Source: Ferruginibacter sp.
GTDB taxonomy: Bacteria > Bacteroidota > Bacteroidia > Chitinophagales > Chitinophagaceae
Length of the DNA stretch: 64,000 nt
Assembly (NCBI GenBank): GCA_025963635.1
Contig: JAOQAK010000072.1
Coordinates: forward strand, 124,001 to 188,000
Direction of reading: 5' to 3'
Within the stretch, counting starts at the first letter, position 1. Each line of letters begins with the position of its first letter. Both the position numbers and the translations under genes were made by a program. Below are positions 37,439-46,619 of the stretch, in pieces. The notes under the pieces are model-generated. The model worked only from the letters and a program-made list of their open reading frames with translations. It was not told the DNA's origin and made no database searches.

Positions 37439-39256
37439 TTAAAATGATGGTTGTCTTTTTCTATCAAATAAATAATTGCCAATCACTAAATAATCCATTT
37501 CGGTGCGCATAAAACATGAGTAGGCATTTTCCGGGTTGCATACAATAGGTTCGTCCCGTACATTGAATGATGTATTGATCAGCATTCCACAACCACTGAT
37601 CTTTTTAAAATCATGAATGAGTTGCCAGAATTTTGGATTCGCTTCTTTACTTACAGTTTGTATTCTTGCCGAGTAATCAATATGCGTAACTGAGGGAATG
37701 TCGGAGCGGATATGCAACAACCTTTCTGAAAGTGTTAAGTTATAATAATTTGGGGGTTCAGGCTTTTGTATATTTTTGTTGACCGGCGCCGTAAAAAGCA
37801 TGTAAGGTGAAAGCTTATCTGTCGCAAAATACAATGATGCGTCTTCGGCTAATACACTTGGTGCAAATGGCCTGAATCCTTCCCGAAATTTTATTGTAAG
37901 ATTTAATTTCTTTTGCATTTCAGGGTTTCGGGGATCTGCAAGAATACTCCTGTTGCCTAACGCACGTGGACCGAATTCCATTCTGTCCTGCATCCAGCCA
38001 ATAACATTTCCTTCTGCTATCTTCTTGCTTACATTTGCTGTTAGTTCATCAAAGTTGTCATAATGTTCATAGACTGCTGCATATTTATTAATCACTTTCA
38101 AAATATCTTTCCCGGTATATCCCGGTCCCAGGTAAGCATATTTCATTGAATCAAATTCAGGAGATATTATTTTCGGCTGCTTATAAAAAATATGATGCGT
38201 TGCAAGTGCCGCACCCAACGCACCGCCGGCGTCTCCTGCCGCAGGCTGCACCCATACATTATCAAATATTTTTTCATCCAATATTTTGCTATTGGCTACA
38301 CAATTCAACGCAACGCCTCCAGCCATAACTAAATTTGTACTGCCTGTTAGTCGTTGAGCAGTGATTGCCAATGCACAAACGATGGATTCAGTTACCTGCT
38401 GAATTGCCAACGCAAGGTTTGCATGAGATTGGTTGATAGAAGATTCAGGGTCCCGCTTTGCAATACCAAAAAGGGTTTCCCATTTTTTATTATTAGTCAT
38501 TCTTAACCGGGTGCCATAATCGAAATAGCGCATGTTAAGCAGAATGGAGCCGTCTTCTCTGATATCAACCAATTCCGAAAAAATCTTCTTTTTAAAATCA
38601 ATAGTTTGCGGTGAAGAAGGATTTCCATAAGGCGCCAATCCCATCAATTTATACTCCCCGCTGTTTACCGTAAAACCCATGTAATAAGTAAAGGCAGAAT
38701 ATAAAAGGCCGACAGAATGTGGAAAATGCAGTTCTTTCAATATTTGTATTTCATTCGCTTTTCCGTGGCAAATGGTGGTGGTGGCCCATTCACCAACGCC
38801 ATCTATGGTAAGGATGGCAGCTTCATCAAAAGGGGAAGGATAATAAGCGCTTGCCGCATGCGACAGGTGATGCTCAGGAAATAGCAAAGGAATCTTTTCT
38901 TTCCCAAACTGTTCTAATTGTTTGTACAATAATTTTTTTATAAAAAGCTTTTCTTTTATCCATATCGGGATAGCAGTAACAAAGCTTGCCAATCCTTTTG
39001 GTGCAAAAGCGTGGTATGTTTCCAGCAGACGTTCAAACTTAAGTAAGGGTTTATCATAAAAAGCAATAGCCGTAAGGTTATCATAATTGATCCCGGCTTC
39101 GTCCAAAACATATTTTACAGCGTTTGAAGGAAATCCTGCATCATGTTTTATGCGAGTGAAACGTTCTTCCTGGGCTGCTGCAATTATTTCTCCATCTTTA
39201 ATAATTGCGGCTGCGCTATCATGATAAAACGCCGAGATTCCAAGTATTGTGGCCAA
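37439..39256 (-). CDS. Carbamoyltransferase (NodU/CmcH family)
   Basis: A 605-residue protein with the N-terminal Kae1-like half (ILGISAFYHDSAAAII, EERFTRIKHDAGFP, HHLSHAASAYYPS) and the C-terminal half (FREGFRPFAPSVL, INTSFNVRDEPIVCNP) of the NodU/CmcH/TobZ family. These enzymes use carbamoyl phosphate and ATP to O-carbamoylate sugars or other hydroxyls in the cytoplasm. The start is an uncommon TTG at 39256: family members begin at just this point (M-x-TILGISAFYHDSA) and no nearby in-frame ATG exists. It is the last gene of a four-gene minus-strand cassette, 9 bp after the DUF5989 gene. Confidence 0.9.
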   Translation of the reverse strand: MATILGISAFYHDSAAAIIKDGEIIAAAQEERFTRIKHDAGFPSNAVKYVLDEAGINYDNLTAIAFYDKPLLKFERLLETYHAFAPKGLASFVTAIPIWIKEKLFIKKLLYKQLEQFGKEKIPLLFPEHHLSHAASAYYPSPFDEAAILTIDGVGEWATTTICHGKANEIQILKELHFPHSVGLLYSAFTYYMGFTVNSGEYKLMGLAPYGNPSSPQTIDFKKKIFSELVDIREDGSILLNMRYFDYGTRLRMTNNKKWETLFGIAKRDPESSINQSHANLALAIQQVTESIVCALAITAQRLTGSTNLVMAGGVALNCVANSKILDEKIFDNVWVQPAAGDAGGALGAALATHHIFYKQPKIISPEFDSMKYAYLGPGYTGKDILKVINKYAAVYEHYDNFDELTANVSKKIAEGNVIGWMQDRMEFGPRALGNRSILADPRNPEMQKKLNLTIKFREGFRPFAPSVLAEDASLYFATDKLSPYMLFTAPVNKNIQKPEPPNYYNLTLSERLLHIRSDIPSVTHIDYSARIQTVSKEANPKFWQLIHDFKKISGCGMLINTSFNVRDEPIVCNPENAYSCFMRTEMDYLVIGNYLFDRKRQPSF

Positions 39257-39265
39257 TAGAATGGG

Positions 39266-39415
39266 TTAAAATAAGGTGTAAATAAATGGTGCCAAAGCGG
39301 GAACACTTGATAATACAATAAGAGCAGTCAATGCCAATAGAATAAAAATAAGTGGGAGCAGCCAGAATTTTTTCCGGGTCTTTAGAAACATAAATAATTC
39401 TTTTAAAAAATCCAT
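39266..39415 (-). CDS. DUF5989 family 49-residue membrane protein
   Basis: A short frame from ATG (39415-39413) to TAA (39268-39266) encodes 49 residues: a basic N-terminal part (MDFLKELFMFLKTRKKFW) and one hydrophobic segment (LLPLIFILLALTALIVL) ending in a short tail. This size, sequence and position between an SxtJ-like gene and a carbamoyltransferase match the DUF5989 family. Function is unknown; a small membrane subunit helping the carbamoyltransferase or SxtJ partner is inferred from conserved neighbourhood. It is 9 bp from the carbamoyltransferase start and 21 bp from SxtJ. Confidence 0.82.
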   Translation of the reverse strand: MDFLKELFMFLKTRKKFWLLPLIFILLALTALIVLSSVPALAPFIYTLF

Positions 39416-39436
39416 TGGTCGTTTATTAGAGATGTT

Positions 39437-39835
39437 TCAAAATGTATGTGTAAAATCTGCTTCAGTATATAGATGATTGCGTTCTTCCATTACAGATTGG
39501 CTGTTTTCCTTAAACTGCTTTATTTTTAAACTGTCTTTGCCTGCTAATTGTCTCAGTAAACCCATTGGAGTTACAACAAGAAAAAAGATAAGGCTTACAA
39601 TTACGCGTGAGCTGATAAAGCTCAAAATTTGAGATATCCCAGCCCAGCAAAATGCAAATGGATAAAAGATGACGGGTGCTAAAACGGTAATAAGCGTACA
39701 AATAAAGGCTGCAATAACAAGGTTATTTTGCTTTAGATAAAGGGCAAGAAAGAGGGTAACCAAAATAGCTGTTTGCCCAAATTCAATGCACTGCTTTTTT
39801 GTAACGCCTTTAAATATTTTTTTTATACCAATCAT
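39437..39835 (-). CDS. SxtJ-like small membrane protein
   Basis: A 132-residue protein with hydrophobic segments at about 20-35, 38-58 and 75-95 and a polar C-terminus, matching the SxtJ-type membrane protein that accompanies carbamoyltransferases (named from the saxitoxin cluster). No catalytic motif is visible. Translation probably couples to its neighbours: 9 bp from the SGNH-TPR gene and 21 bp from DUF5989. A role in anchoring or in presenting the carbamoylated substrate is inferred. Confidence 0.75.
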   Translation of the reverse strand: MIGIKKIFKGVTKKQCIEFGQTAILVTLFLALYLKQNNLVIAAFICTLITVLAPVIFYPFAFCWAGISQILSFISSRVIVSLIFFLVVTPMGLLRQLAGKDSLKIKQFKENSQSVMEERNHLYTEADFTHTF

Positions 39836-39844
39836 AGTTTCATA

Positions 39845-41899
39845 TTATTTTTTAAACCCGGCAAGCAATGCCAATGCATCTTTATTTTTGCTATCCTTTT
39901 TTAAAACCATACTGATATATTTTGATGCGCCATCCTGGTTTCCCATTTTAAAATAACTCTCAGCTATTTGACTCAAGATAGAAATATTGGAAGAATCGTT
40001 CGAATAATTCTTCTGAAGCCGGATAATCTCCTGTGCAAAATATTTAACCGGTGCCAGCTTCATGCCGTTTGCATTATTGTTGATGGCATAGTCAAGATAA
40101 GGAAGCGCATCAGCAGGCCTGTCGAGTTTGAAATAAAGCACAAAAAGCATTCTTGCCTTATCAAAGGAAGGAGACAGATCAAATGATTTTCTAAAATAAA
40201 AGATTGCATCTTCTGAATCATTCAGTTTACCGCTTATCATGGCTGCTCTTTCATAGTATTCAGCATCGGCAGGATATTCGAGTACCAACGCTTCTACTAC
40301 TTTTTTTGCCGGCAAAAGCTGATCCTGTTTAATATAATAATTGTATAAACTATCCATTGCAGCATACCAGCTTAATCGTTTTGATGAAAGGGCCCATCCA
40401 AGTTTTTCTTCTTCTGTTTCAATCTTTGCACTGTCATGCTGCAGAAGCATTTTATTAAATGGCCAGCTTTTCTTAAGGTTCGATATCCGGTAAGCACCGG
40501 ACAAAGAATCAACTTTCGTAACCGGCATTCCATTGAGTAACTGCTGAAAGCTCATTTCTTTTTCTTTACTCACAGTAATAAGTTTTTCATTTTTCATAGC
40601 ATCATAAAAGGCTTCCGAAATTAAAGCATATCCCGTTAAGTTGGGGTGAACATGCTCAAGAATTAAACTGTCGCCAATCAGGTGATCTGAGCTCCAGTTT
40701 TCAAAAACTTCTTTTGTATCTACTAAATGTGCGCCGGGATATTTTAAGCAAAGTTTTGCGATGATTTCATTCATTTCTTCCGGTGCTCTAAAACGAAGCC
40801 CGTCTAAATCCTTTGCCCTTGTAAAATATTTCCCTGCCTGGTTAAAATCGCCCTGCATATAAACTAATCTGCCTAAATAATAATTGCAAAGAGCATGTGT
40901 ATTGTAAATGTTGTTAGCCTGGTTGAAGTAGTTATATGCTGAAGAAAAATCTTTTGTATTGAACGCCTTTACGCCGTTTTCAAAGTTTGTTTTAAATGCC
41001 GGTAATTTATTGCTGTCTGCCTGCAAACTGATAAAAGGTTTCAGGTCTTTTTCATTGCTCACAAGGTTGCTTATAAAAACAGGAATGTGTTCCTTATTGA
41101 ATATGCTCAACACCTCATCGATATTCGACCTGAACTGCTCAACACCTCTTTTGTATAATTTTGATTGATAAGGAATTTCTCCATTTGCTACCATCAACTG
41201 CATACGTGTTTCCCCGGAATTGCTTTTGGTATTCCTGAATAATCCAACGGTTTTTTCATAAAGATTAGTCATTAATTGCACCAGCTTTAACTCACGCAGC
41301 TTAAGAGCTGTTCTTATCATGAAAGTGTTGCCACCGATGTTTTCAGTTGATGCTACACCTAAAGCACCATAGTATTCGTTGTGCCCCGTATAGATGAAAA
41401 CAGCATCAGGTTGGTAATGCACTGCGTCCTTTGCAAAACCCAACACGGTGTAAGAGTTGACGGCAGTAAGTGAAACATTGATGATCTCAAAATTTTTATC
41501 CGGGAAGGTGCGCATTAAACGGTATTTCAGCCAACGGTGAAACGAACCGTTGTGAAAGTATGGAAAGCCGATGGTGGTTGATTCGCCCAGCACAAAAATG
41601 CGCATTGTGTTCTTATCCTTTTCTTTTTTGAATAATTCTTCGTTGCCTGTTGTTGCGATTGCCTGGTTGTTGAAATATTTTTTAGAAGCGTCCCGATTTA
41701 GCACTAAAAAATTCTGATCGCCTTTATACTCAATAAAAAGATTGTAATTATTTCCATAGTGAAAAATTTGTAAGAAAATTTCAAGTAGTATCAAAACAAG
41801 AAAAGGCAGTAACATACTTATTACCTTAAATAAGAAAACTCTTTTTTTAGATACCGGTAAAGTTTTGGAAGAGGAATTATTCTTTTTTGATTTGTTCAT
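39845..41899 (-). CDS. Membrane-anchored SGNH-like hydrolase with TPR repeats
   Basis: Starting at ATG 41899 (a TTG at 41926 is possible) gives 684 residues. A basic N-terminus precedes one transmembrane helix (about 22-42, VISMLLPFLVLILLEIFL). Then an SGNH-like domain contains VLGESTTIGFPY (nucleophile Ser in GES), INVSLTAVNS, YTGHNEYYGALG (block III with GHNE) and an H-rich LEHVHPNLTGY block V. TPR repeats follow in the middle and at the C-terminus. Proteins of this layout accompany NodU-type carbamoyltransferases. It probably acts outside the membrane on an acylated or carbamoylated glycan. It is the first gene of the cassette. Confidence 0.8.
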   Translation of the reverse strand: MNKSKKNNSSSKTLPVSKKRVFLFKVISMLLPFLVLILLEIFLQIFHYGNNYNLFIEYKGDQNFLVLNRDASKKYFNNQAIATTGNEELFKKEKDKNTMRIFVLGESTTIGFPYFHNGSFHRWLKYRLMRTFPDKNFEIINVSLTAVNSYTVLGFAKDAVHYQPDAVFIYTGHNEYYGALGVASTENIGGNTFMIRTALKLRELKLVQLMTNLYEKTVGLFRNTKSNSGETRMQLMVANGEIPYQSKLYKRGVEQFRSNIDEVLSIFNKEHIPVFISNLVSNEKDLKPFISLQADSNKLPAFKTNFENGVKAFNTKDFSSAYNYFNQANNIYNTHALCNYYLGRLVYMQGDFNQAGKYFTRAKDLDGLRFRAPEEMNEIIAKLCLKYPGAHLVDTKEVFENWSSDHLIGDSLILEHVHPNLTGYALISEAFYDAMKNEKLITVSKEKEMSFQQLLNGMPVTKVDSLSGAYRISNLKKSWPFNKMLLQHDSAKIETEEEKLGWALSSKRLSWYAAMDSLYNYYIKQDQLLPAKKVVEALVLEYPADAEYYERAAMISGKLNDSEDAIFYFRKSFDLSPSFDKARMLFVLYFKLDRPADALPYLDYAINNNANGMKLAPVKYFAQEIIRLQKNYSNDSSNISILSQIAESYFKMGNQDGASKYISMVLKKDSKNKDALALLAGFKK

Positions 41900-42286
41900 C
41901 ACATTTATATAATGCTGTTTTGGCAAAAAATCGTTTTTATGAGAATTATTTATAGTATTGAGACGTTATCATTTAAATGTGATTATTTATTTATGCGGAT
42001 AGTAAAATTGTCTTACGCTATCTAAAGAACAAAATGGTATTAACGTAAAAAATATAGACTGTTTGTACTGTTCACCGGATGCCGGTCGGGATAACGCTAA
42101 ATACGGAAAGTTAACTTCATAACAAGCTTTTGAGTGAAGAATAAACTGCAATAAACACAAAAGCGATTAACCAAAGAATTAATAATTCATTAATTGGTAA
42201 ATAAAAGTTTGCTTAACCGAATCTTTTTAGAAGCGGGTTTCTGATGGGCTCCTTTCAATTCTATGCAGTAAAACCTTTGTAACGAA
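41900..42286 (-). other. AT-rich intergenic region
   Basis: This 387-bp stretch holds no credible ORF. It must contain the promoter of the minus-strand carbamoylation cassette and the terminator of the LamG-Kelch-SARP gene. A small ACCGG-ATG-CCGGT hairpin lies at 42074-42086, and an ATTAAT-AATTC-ATTAAT repeat lies near 42182. Neither has a T-tract, and no convincing -7/-33 pair was found. Confidence 0.5.
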
Positions 42287-44854
42287 TCAGGCAATTATTT
42301 CGTGAAATGATTTGTTGAATGCTTCGCCGTAAATTTCTTTGTATTCTTTGGCAAATTTCATGTATATATTATTTGCTAAAGTGTGGCGCTTCAGAAATAT
42401 TAACCCCTTGCATTTATAGGTTAACGCTTCCTCATTTAAAGGGTCAAAATAAAGAACGTAATTGGTAAGTTCAATCATCCATTCGGTGTTTTTGGATATA
42501 TCATGATTTTTTACAAAACCCATGCATATATCAATTACTGAATTCGATATTTCCGATTTAATATTATCGAGCCAATTATATTCTGTTTGAGTTAAAAAGG
42601 CACCTCTCCTAATGATCTCTTCCAAATGACCGATATATTCTTTACCTGATTGCGGCGGTTCTTGCAATAATGTAACAAACTTCTTATAATCAACGTAAAT
42701 ATTTTCATCCATAACCTGGAATTGCCAATAGCCGGATTCTTTAAGAATAATGCAGTTGCCTATTTTTTCCAGGATGGTTTTTAGTTTGGCAATATTTACT
42801 GACCTGTTATTCTTTGCATCCTTTTCAGATTTATCATGCCATAAGATTTCATTCAATCCTTCTGATGATATGCCTCTTCCGTTTCTTAGTGTATAAAGAG
42901 CTATTACGAGAAATAGTTCTTTGAGTAAAGGAGTGAAGAGCCGGGTGATATCATTCCCCTCTTTATCGAGTACCTGGAACTGTCCAAAAAGATAAATAGC
43001 CGGGAAATGGGGTTTTTCTATCACTCCGTTTCCATGCTGATAATACCGTTTTGCAAGGGGCAGCGTTTCATAATCTTCCTTTTCGTGTGAAAGTGTTTTT
43101 ACAACTTGCCTTTTGCGCCGGACGGAGTTTCTCCATAACAGGAAAATGGCAAGGATGCATATTGCTGCAATTGTAATGGAAATAAAAAAATAATTAGTTG
43201 GAGGAGTTTTTTGGGAAATTGTTTCCGTTGTATCGGCCGGTATTGGCGGAAAATTAAGTGAATAGACTTTTACCTCTGTATTTTTTTCCTTTTCGCCTGC
43301 CTTAGAGTAAAATAATGTTACCGCAATCAGTTTATTGCTGGCCGGGGAATAATACAGATCTGCAAACGACTGCACATCATGAAATCGATATGGAATTGAG
43401 CTTCCAAGGAGCCGAATTGTTGAATCTTTGAGGGATCCTGTAATTAACTGTAGATTGGAGTTGAAGCTATCGTTAGGAAAGATCAGGCCATAATACTCAT
43501 TGGGATCAGGGCCTATTATTAAGCTATTGGCAAATGTAAATGGTGTGCCGGATGGCTTGAAACTGCACATTTTTTTGAACAACTTTCTCTTAATGTCAAA
43601 CCTGAATAAATCGTAGTAATATTTAGGGTCAAGCATCTGGTCGCCGGATTGACTCCCATAGCCGCCAAGTATATAAGCAAAATCGCCTTTTGCGTCTGTG
43701 CCTGATGCGGCGAGATACCTGGGGGAGAAATAATCGCCGGATACAGTAAGCGTTTCCCATTTTTTTGTAATAAAATGATATCGCTGAACTAAATTTTTGT
43801 ATTTTAATTGCCCATAGCCACCAATTATATATAGTGATGTGTCTGCTGGTGAAATGAATTTATTGGCGTGCCAGAATTCTGTTGTAGGTCCCTGTACGAA
43901 TTCTGATTGCCATTGCCTGCTATTTATGTTAAACGCTATAACTTGTTTCTGATCAACGTACACATCGTAAAACTTATCAGTTACTGTGTCGTACACAGCC
44001 TGGTTGCCCAATAACAAATTTTGATGATAAGATGGCAACAGCTCAACTGAGGTTTGCTCTTTCTTTAAATCATATAGAGCAAGTGAATCGGATCCAATCA
44101 CATACAATCTGTCATGTTTTGTGTCGTATGCCGAACTTGCATATCCCTTTATAGTAAAGGAGCCTGCCACTAACCATTTTTGATATTGTGGCTTTAACCA
44201 AAGCGGGTTTTTTACTTTCGCGATTTTTTTATTTATTTTATCATAGCAAACATCGCCGGATGTCTCATCAAGCGGCCAAAAATACCTGAGCCTGTTTTGT
44301 TCAAAAATCCTGATGTCCTTTATTTTCATAGGAGGGATGTCCCTCGTTTTAAATTTTTGAAAATCGTTCGCACCCCACAAAATTTTTAAACAGTTAAAAG
44401 CAGCAGGAATGCCCCCTTCACCAGCCAGTTTACCATTTACGAAAAACCTCAGACTATGATTTTCAAGATTGAATTTCAGATTAACACCGTTCCATTCTTT
44501 GTATAGTCCCGGGCTATCAATAGTAAAACTGATGCCGGAAAATATTTCCCCGGTAATTACCTTGAACGAATGCAATTGCTCGTTGAAAATTAAATCAACA
44601 TTCTGATTGTCTTTGCTGACGATGCGGACGATGTAACCAAAATAGATTTGATGATTGGGCAGGAAGGTAATATCAAAGTTAAGATCGAAATTTTTTGTGA
44701 AGCAGAGTGAATCTTCAGGCGACAGGTCAAGCGAAGTCCTTTTTTCCAGCACTTCTTCATGACTGTTAAAAGTTAAGCCGTAGGATTGGCCAAAACCAGT
44801 AGTTTTTAATAGTAAAACAATAGCAGCAATATAGAATCCCCTCCACATAAGCAA
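42287..44854 (-). CDS. Membrane one-component regulator: LamG, Kelch-like propeller, TM, SARP/BTAD output
   Basis: An 855-residue protein with a signal peptide (1-22). Outside the membrane: a LamG-type domain (about 25-185, ending near WGANDF and IRIFEQNRLRYFWPLDE) and a Kelch-like propeller (about 230-530) with GGYG repeats. One transmembrane helix follows (about 554-574, with RRKR just inside). The cytoplasmic C-terminus has an OmpR/SARP winged helix (about 615-720) and a BTAD-like helical repeat (about 720-855, VDYKKFVTLL, GAFLTQTEYNWL, DPLNEEALTYKCKG). It would sense an extracytoplasmic ligand, plausibly a glycan, and act directly on DNA. It is monocistronic, with about 390 bp on each side. 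No target genes can be read from the window. Confidence 0.75.
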   Translation of the reverse strand: MLMWRGFYIAAIVLLLKTTGFGQSYGLTFNSHEEVLEKRTSLDLSPEDSLCFTKNFDLNFDITFLPNHQIYFGYIVRIVSKDNQNVDLIFNEQLHSFKVITGEIFSGISFTIDSPGLYKEWNGVNLKFNLENHSLRFFVNGKLAGEGGIPAAFNCLKILWGANDFQKFKTRDIPPMKIKDIRIFEQNRLRYFWPLDETSGDVCYDKINKKIAKVKNPLWLKPQYQKWLVAGSFTIKGYASSAYDTKHDRLYVIGSDSLALYDLKKEQTSVELLPSYHQNLLLGNQAVYDTVTDKFYDVYVDQKQVIAFNINSRQWQSEFVQGPTTEFWHANKFISPADTSLYIIGGYGQLKYKNLVQRYHFITKKWETLTVSGDYFSPRYLAASGTDAKGDFAYILGGYGSQSGDQMLDPKYYYDLFRFDIKRKLFKKMCSFKPSGTPFTFANSLIIGPDPNEYYGLIFPNDSFNSNLQLITGSLKDSTIRLLGSSIPYRFHDVQSFADLYYSPASNKLIAVTLFYSKAGEKEKNTEVKVYSLNFPPIPADTTETISQKTPPTNYFFISITIAAICILAIFLLWRNSVRRKRQVVKTLSHEKEDYETLPLAKRYYQHGNGVIEKPHFPAIYLFGQFQVLDKEGNDITRLFTPLLKELFLVIALYTLRNGRGISSEGLNEILWHDKSEKDAKNNRSVNIAKLKTILEKIGNCIILKESGYWQFQVMDENIYVDYKKFVTLLQEPPQSGKEYIGHLEEIIRRGAFLTQTEYNWLDNIKSEISNSVIDICMGFVKNHDISKNTEWMIELTNYVLYFDPLNEEALTYKCKGLIFLKRHTLANNIYMKFAKEYKEIYGEAFNKSFHEIIA

Positions 44855-45251
44855 TAATAAAAAATAAAAACCTTTTCAAAGATAAAATTTTAAAGTAATC
44901 GCAGCGCTAAAATAATTTAACAAGTTTAACGGATCCTAAAAAAATTATGCCTGAAGTAAATAAAATACGGTTCAACTATGCAAAGGTAAAAAAACAGTTT
45001 AGAAAATGAACCCCGCTAAATTTACCAAAGTAAATACCTGGATTTGAAGCAATTAATTTACGAGGCGTCTTTTAATAATAATTTTAGCGTCTAAATTTCT
45101 CACGTCAAAAACCTGTAAGAACTGACGTATTGATGTGCCGGTTTTTCATGTAGGTTAAGAAAATATGAAAGCTTGGGGTGAGATATATAGAGTAGAATTT
45201 ATCGAAGTTATGTAATCCTGAACTATAAGAATTAGGTTAAAACCGCCTTGG
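44855..45251 (-). other. Intergenic region upstream of the SARP-type regulator
   Basis: No gene is visible in this 397-bp stretch. On the minus strand, TATCTTTG (44884-44877) and TACCTTTG (44988-44981) match the TAnnTTTG -7 consensus, but neither has a TTG at the usual distance. The nearer one would give a leader of about 16 bases before the regulator ATG. The far end must also contain the terminator of the PUL operon; no strong hairpin with a T-tract was found. Confidence 0.35.
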
Positions 45252-46595
45252 TTATTTTACGGTCTTTTTCTGAAAAGGGGTAATGATCCATTGCTCACCC
45301 CCTTTAAATCCTTCGGGCCCTGGCTGATCTCTCATCAAACCTGCTAACTTATAATAATTTTCCAGTTGCCTGGTTATAATGATTTCTCCTGCACCAACTT
45401 CTATTAACCTTGTGCCCTGGTCTGCGCCATATCCGCCAAGGGCTGCTGATCTTACATCTGCAACATAGCCCGGCCAGGTGCCTCCGCTCCATGAATATCC
45501 AAACAGAAAGGGGATAGCTTCTGCCAGTTCCATTTTCTTTTTCCAGTCAAGCTGAAGCTGAACAAATAATTCTCCGGGGCATGCAGCTATTACAATATTA
45601 TTGTTAATGATTATGGTTGACAGGTAAACATTATAGCGAAGCGTTTTATCAAACCGCCCGGTGAAATGGAGTGAATCGCTTATAAATTTAATATTTGTGC
45701 TATCATCGGCAACTGGTGTCAATGTTTTTGCCAGTTTAATAACTTCGTAAGCAAGCAGCGCTCCTGTTCTTTCCATGGGTGCGTAATCAGTTTGGAAAGG
45801 ATCACCAGGGCCGGACCTGCGTGAGCTGATTTGCAATGATTCAATATTGCCTCCTGCACCCTGAACAAAAAGGCAATTAACTTTATTTCCAAATGCTTCT
45901 TCTACTTTCCTGCAGGCAACCCCGGGATAGTCTGCTGATACAGCATAATTGGAACAAACAATATCGGCATGCATGGCATAATTCATAATGATTGCACGTG
46001 GCTGGCCTTGCATATCCTCGATTTTAAGAATCCCTACTTCAGGATCAACCGGACCGAACGGAATGCGCTCAGGATTTTCAGATGTATAATGGCTATCGGA
46101 AAACCATGACTCACGGGCATGACCGTCATCTCTTACTACTAATCTGTTGAAACCTAACTGGGGAAAGGTTTTGTGCCCTGCTGAAATTTTTGCAGGAAAC
46201 AAATTATCAACCGCAATACCTACTGCACTTATTATCTGGTCTTCATAAAAGGGCACATATGGATTATCCTTTGAAAAAGATCTTCCCGCTTTTTGTGGCT
46301 CCGAATGGTTATGTGAAGAACAAAGCATTAATTGCGAAATGCCATATTTTTCTTTGCATATTTTCTCTACACGTTCGCTGGTAAACACTGCCAGGTCAAC
46401 AGAAACAAAAGCCAGGCGTTTACCATTTACATCCAGCACGAGGCTTCTGGCATATACTGAATCGTGCAATGGCTCATTACTTTTTGGCGTAATATTTACT
46501 TTGGCTGTGCCTGCCAGCAATTTTCCATCCTCCGCAAATATTTTATTTGATTGCAATACACCAACTAAAAAAAATAAGGCAATAAATAGTTTCAT
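45252..46595 (-). CDS. Neutral/alkaline ceramidase-like exported protein
   Basis: A 447-residue protein with a signal peptide ending IFAE (22). AGTAKVNITP (29-38), the SHNHSEP segment and MNYAMHADIVCSN resemble the metal-binding N-terminal domain of neutral/alkaline non-lysosomal ceramidases. The family has many bacterial members of unknown function in CAZyme loci, and they are probably amidases or esterases rather than true ceramidases. It is the last gene of the minus-strand PUL operon, 24 bp after the unknown TIM-barrel-like gene. The C-terminal ceramidase beta domain is not obvious. Confidence 0.78.
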   Translation of the reverse strand: MKLFIALFFLVGVLQSNKIFAEDGKLLAGTAKVNITPKSNEPLHDSVYARSLVLDVNGKRLAFVSVDLAVFTSERVEKICKEKYGISQLMLCSSHNHSEPQKAGRSFSKDNPYVPFYEDQIISAVGIAVDNLFPAKISAGHKTFPQLGFNRLVVRDDGHARESWFSDSHYTSENPERIPFGPVDPEVGILKIEDMQGQPRAIIMNYAMHADIVCSNYAVSADYPGVACRKVEEAFGNKVNCLFVQGAGGNIESLQISSRRSGPGDPFQTDYAPMERTGALLAYEVIKLAKTLTPVADDSTNIKFISDSLHFTGRFDKTLRYNVYLSTIIINNNIVIAACPGELFVQLQLDWKKKMELAEAIPFLFGYSWSGGTWPGYVADVRSAALGGYGADQGTRLIEVGAGEIIITRQLENYYKLAGLMRDQPGPEGFKGGEQWIITPFQKKTVK

Positions 46596-46619
46596 GATTT
46601 TTATAATTATTAATGAACA

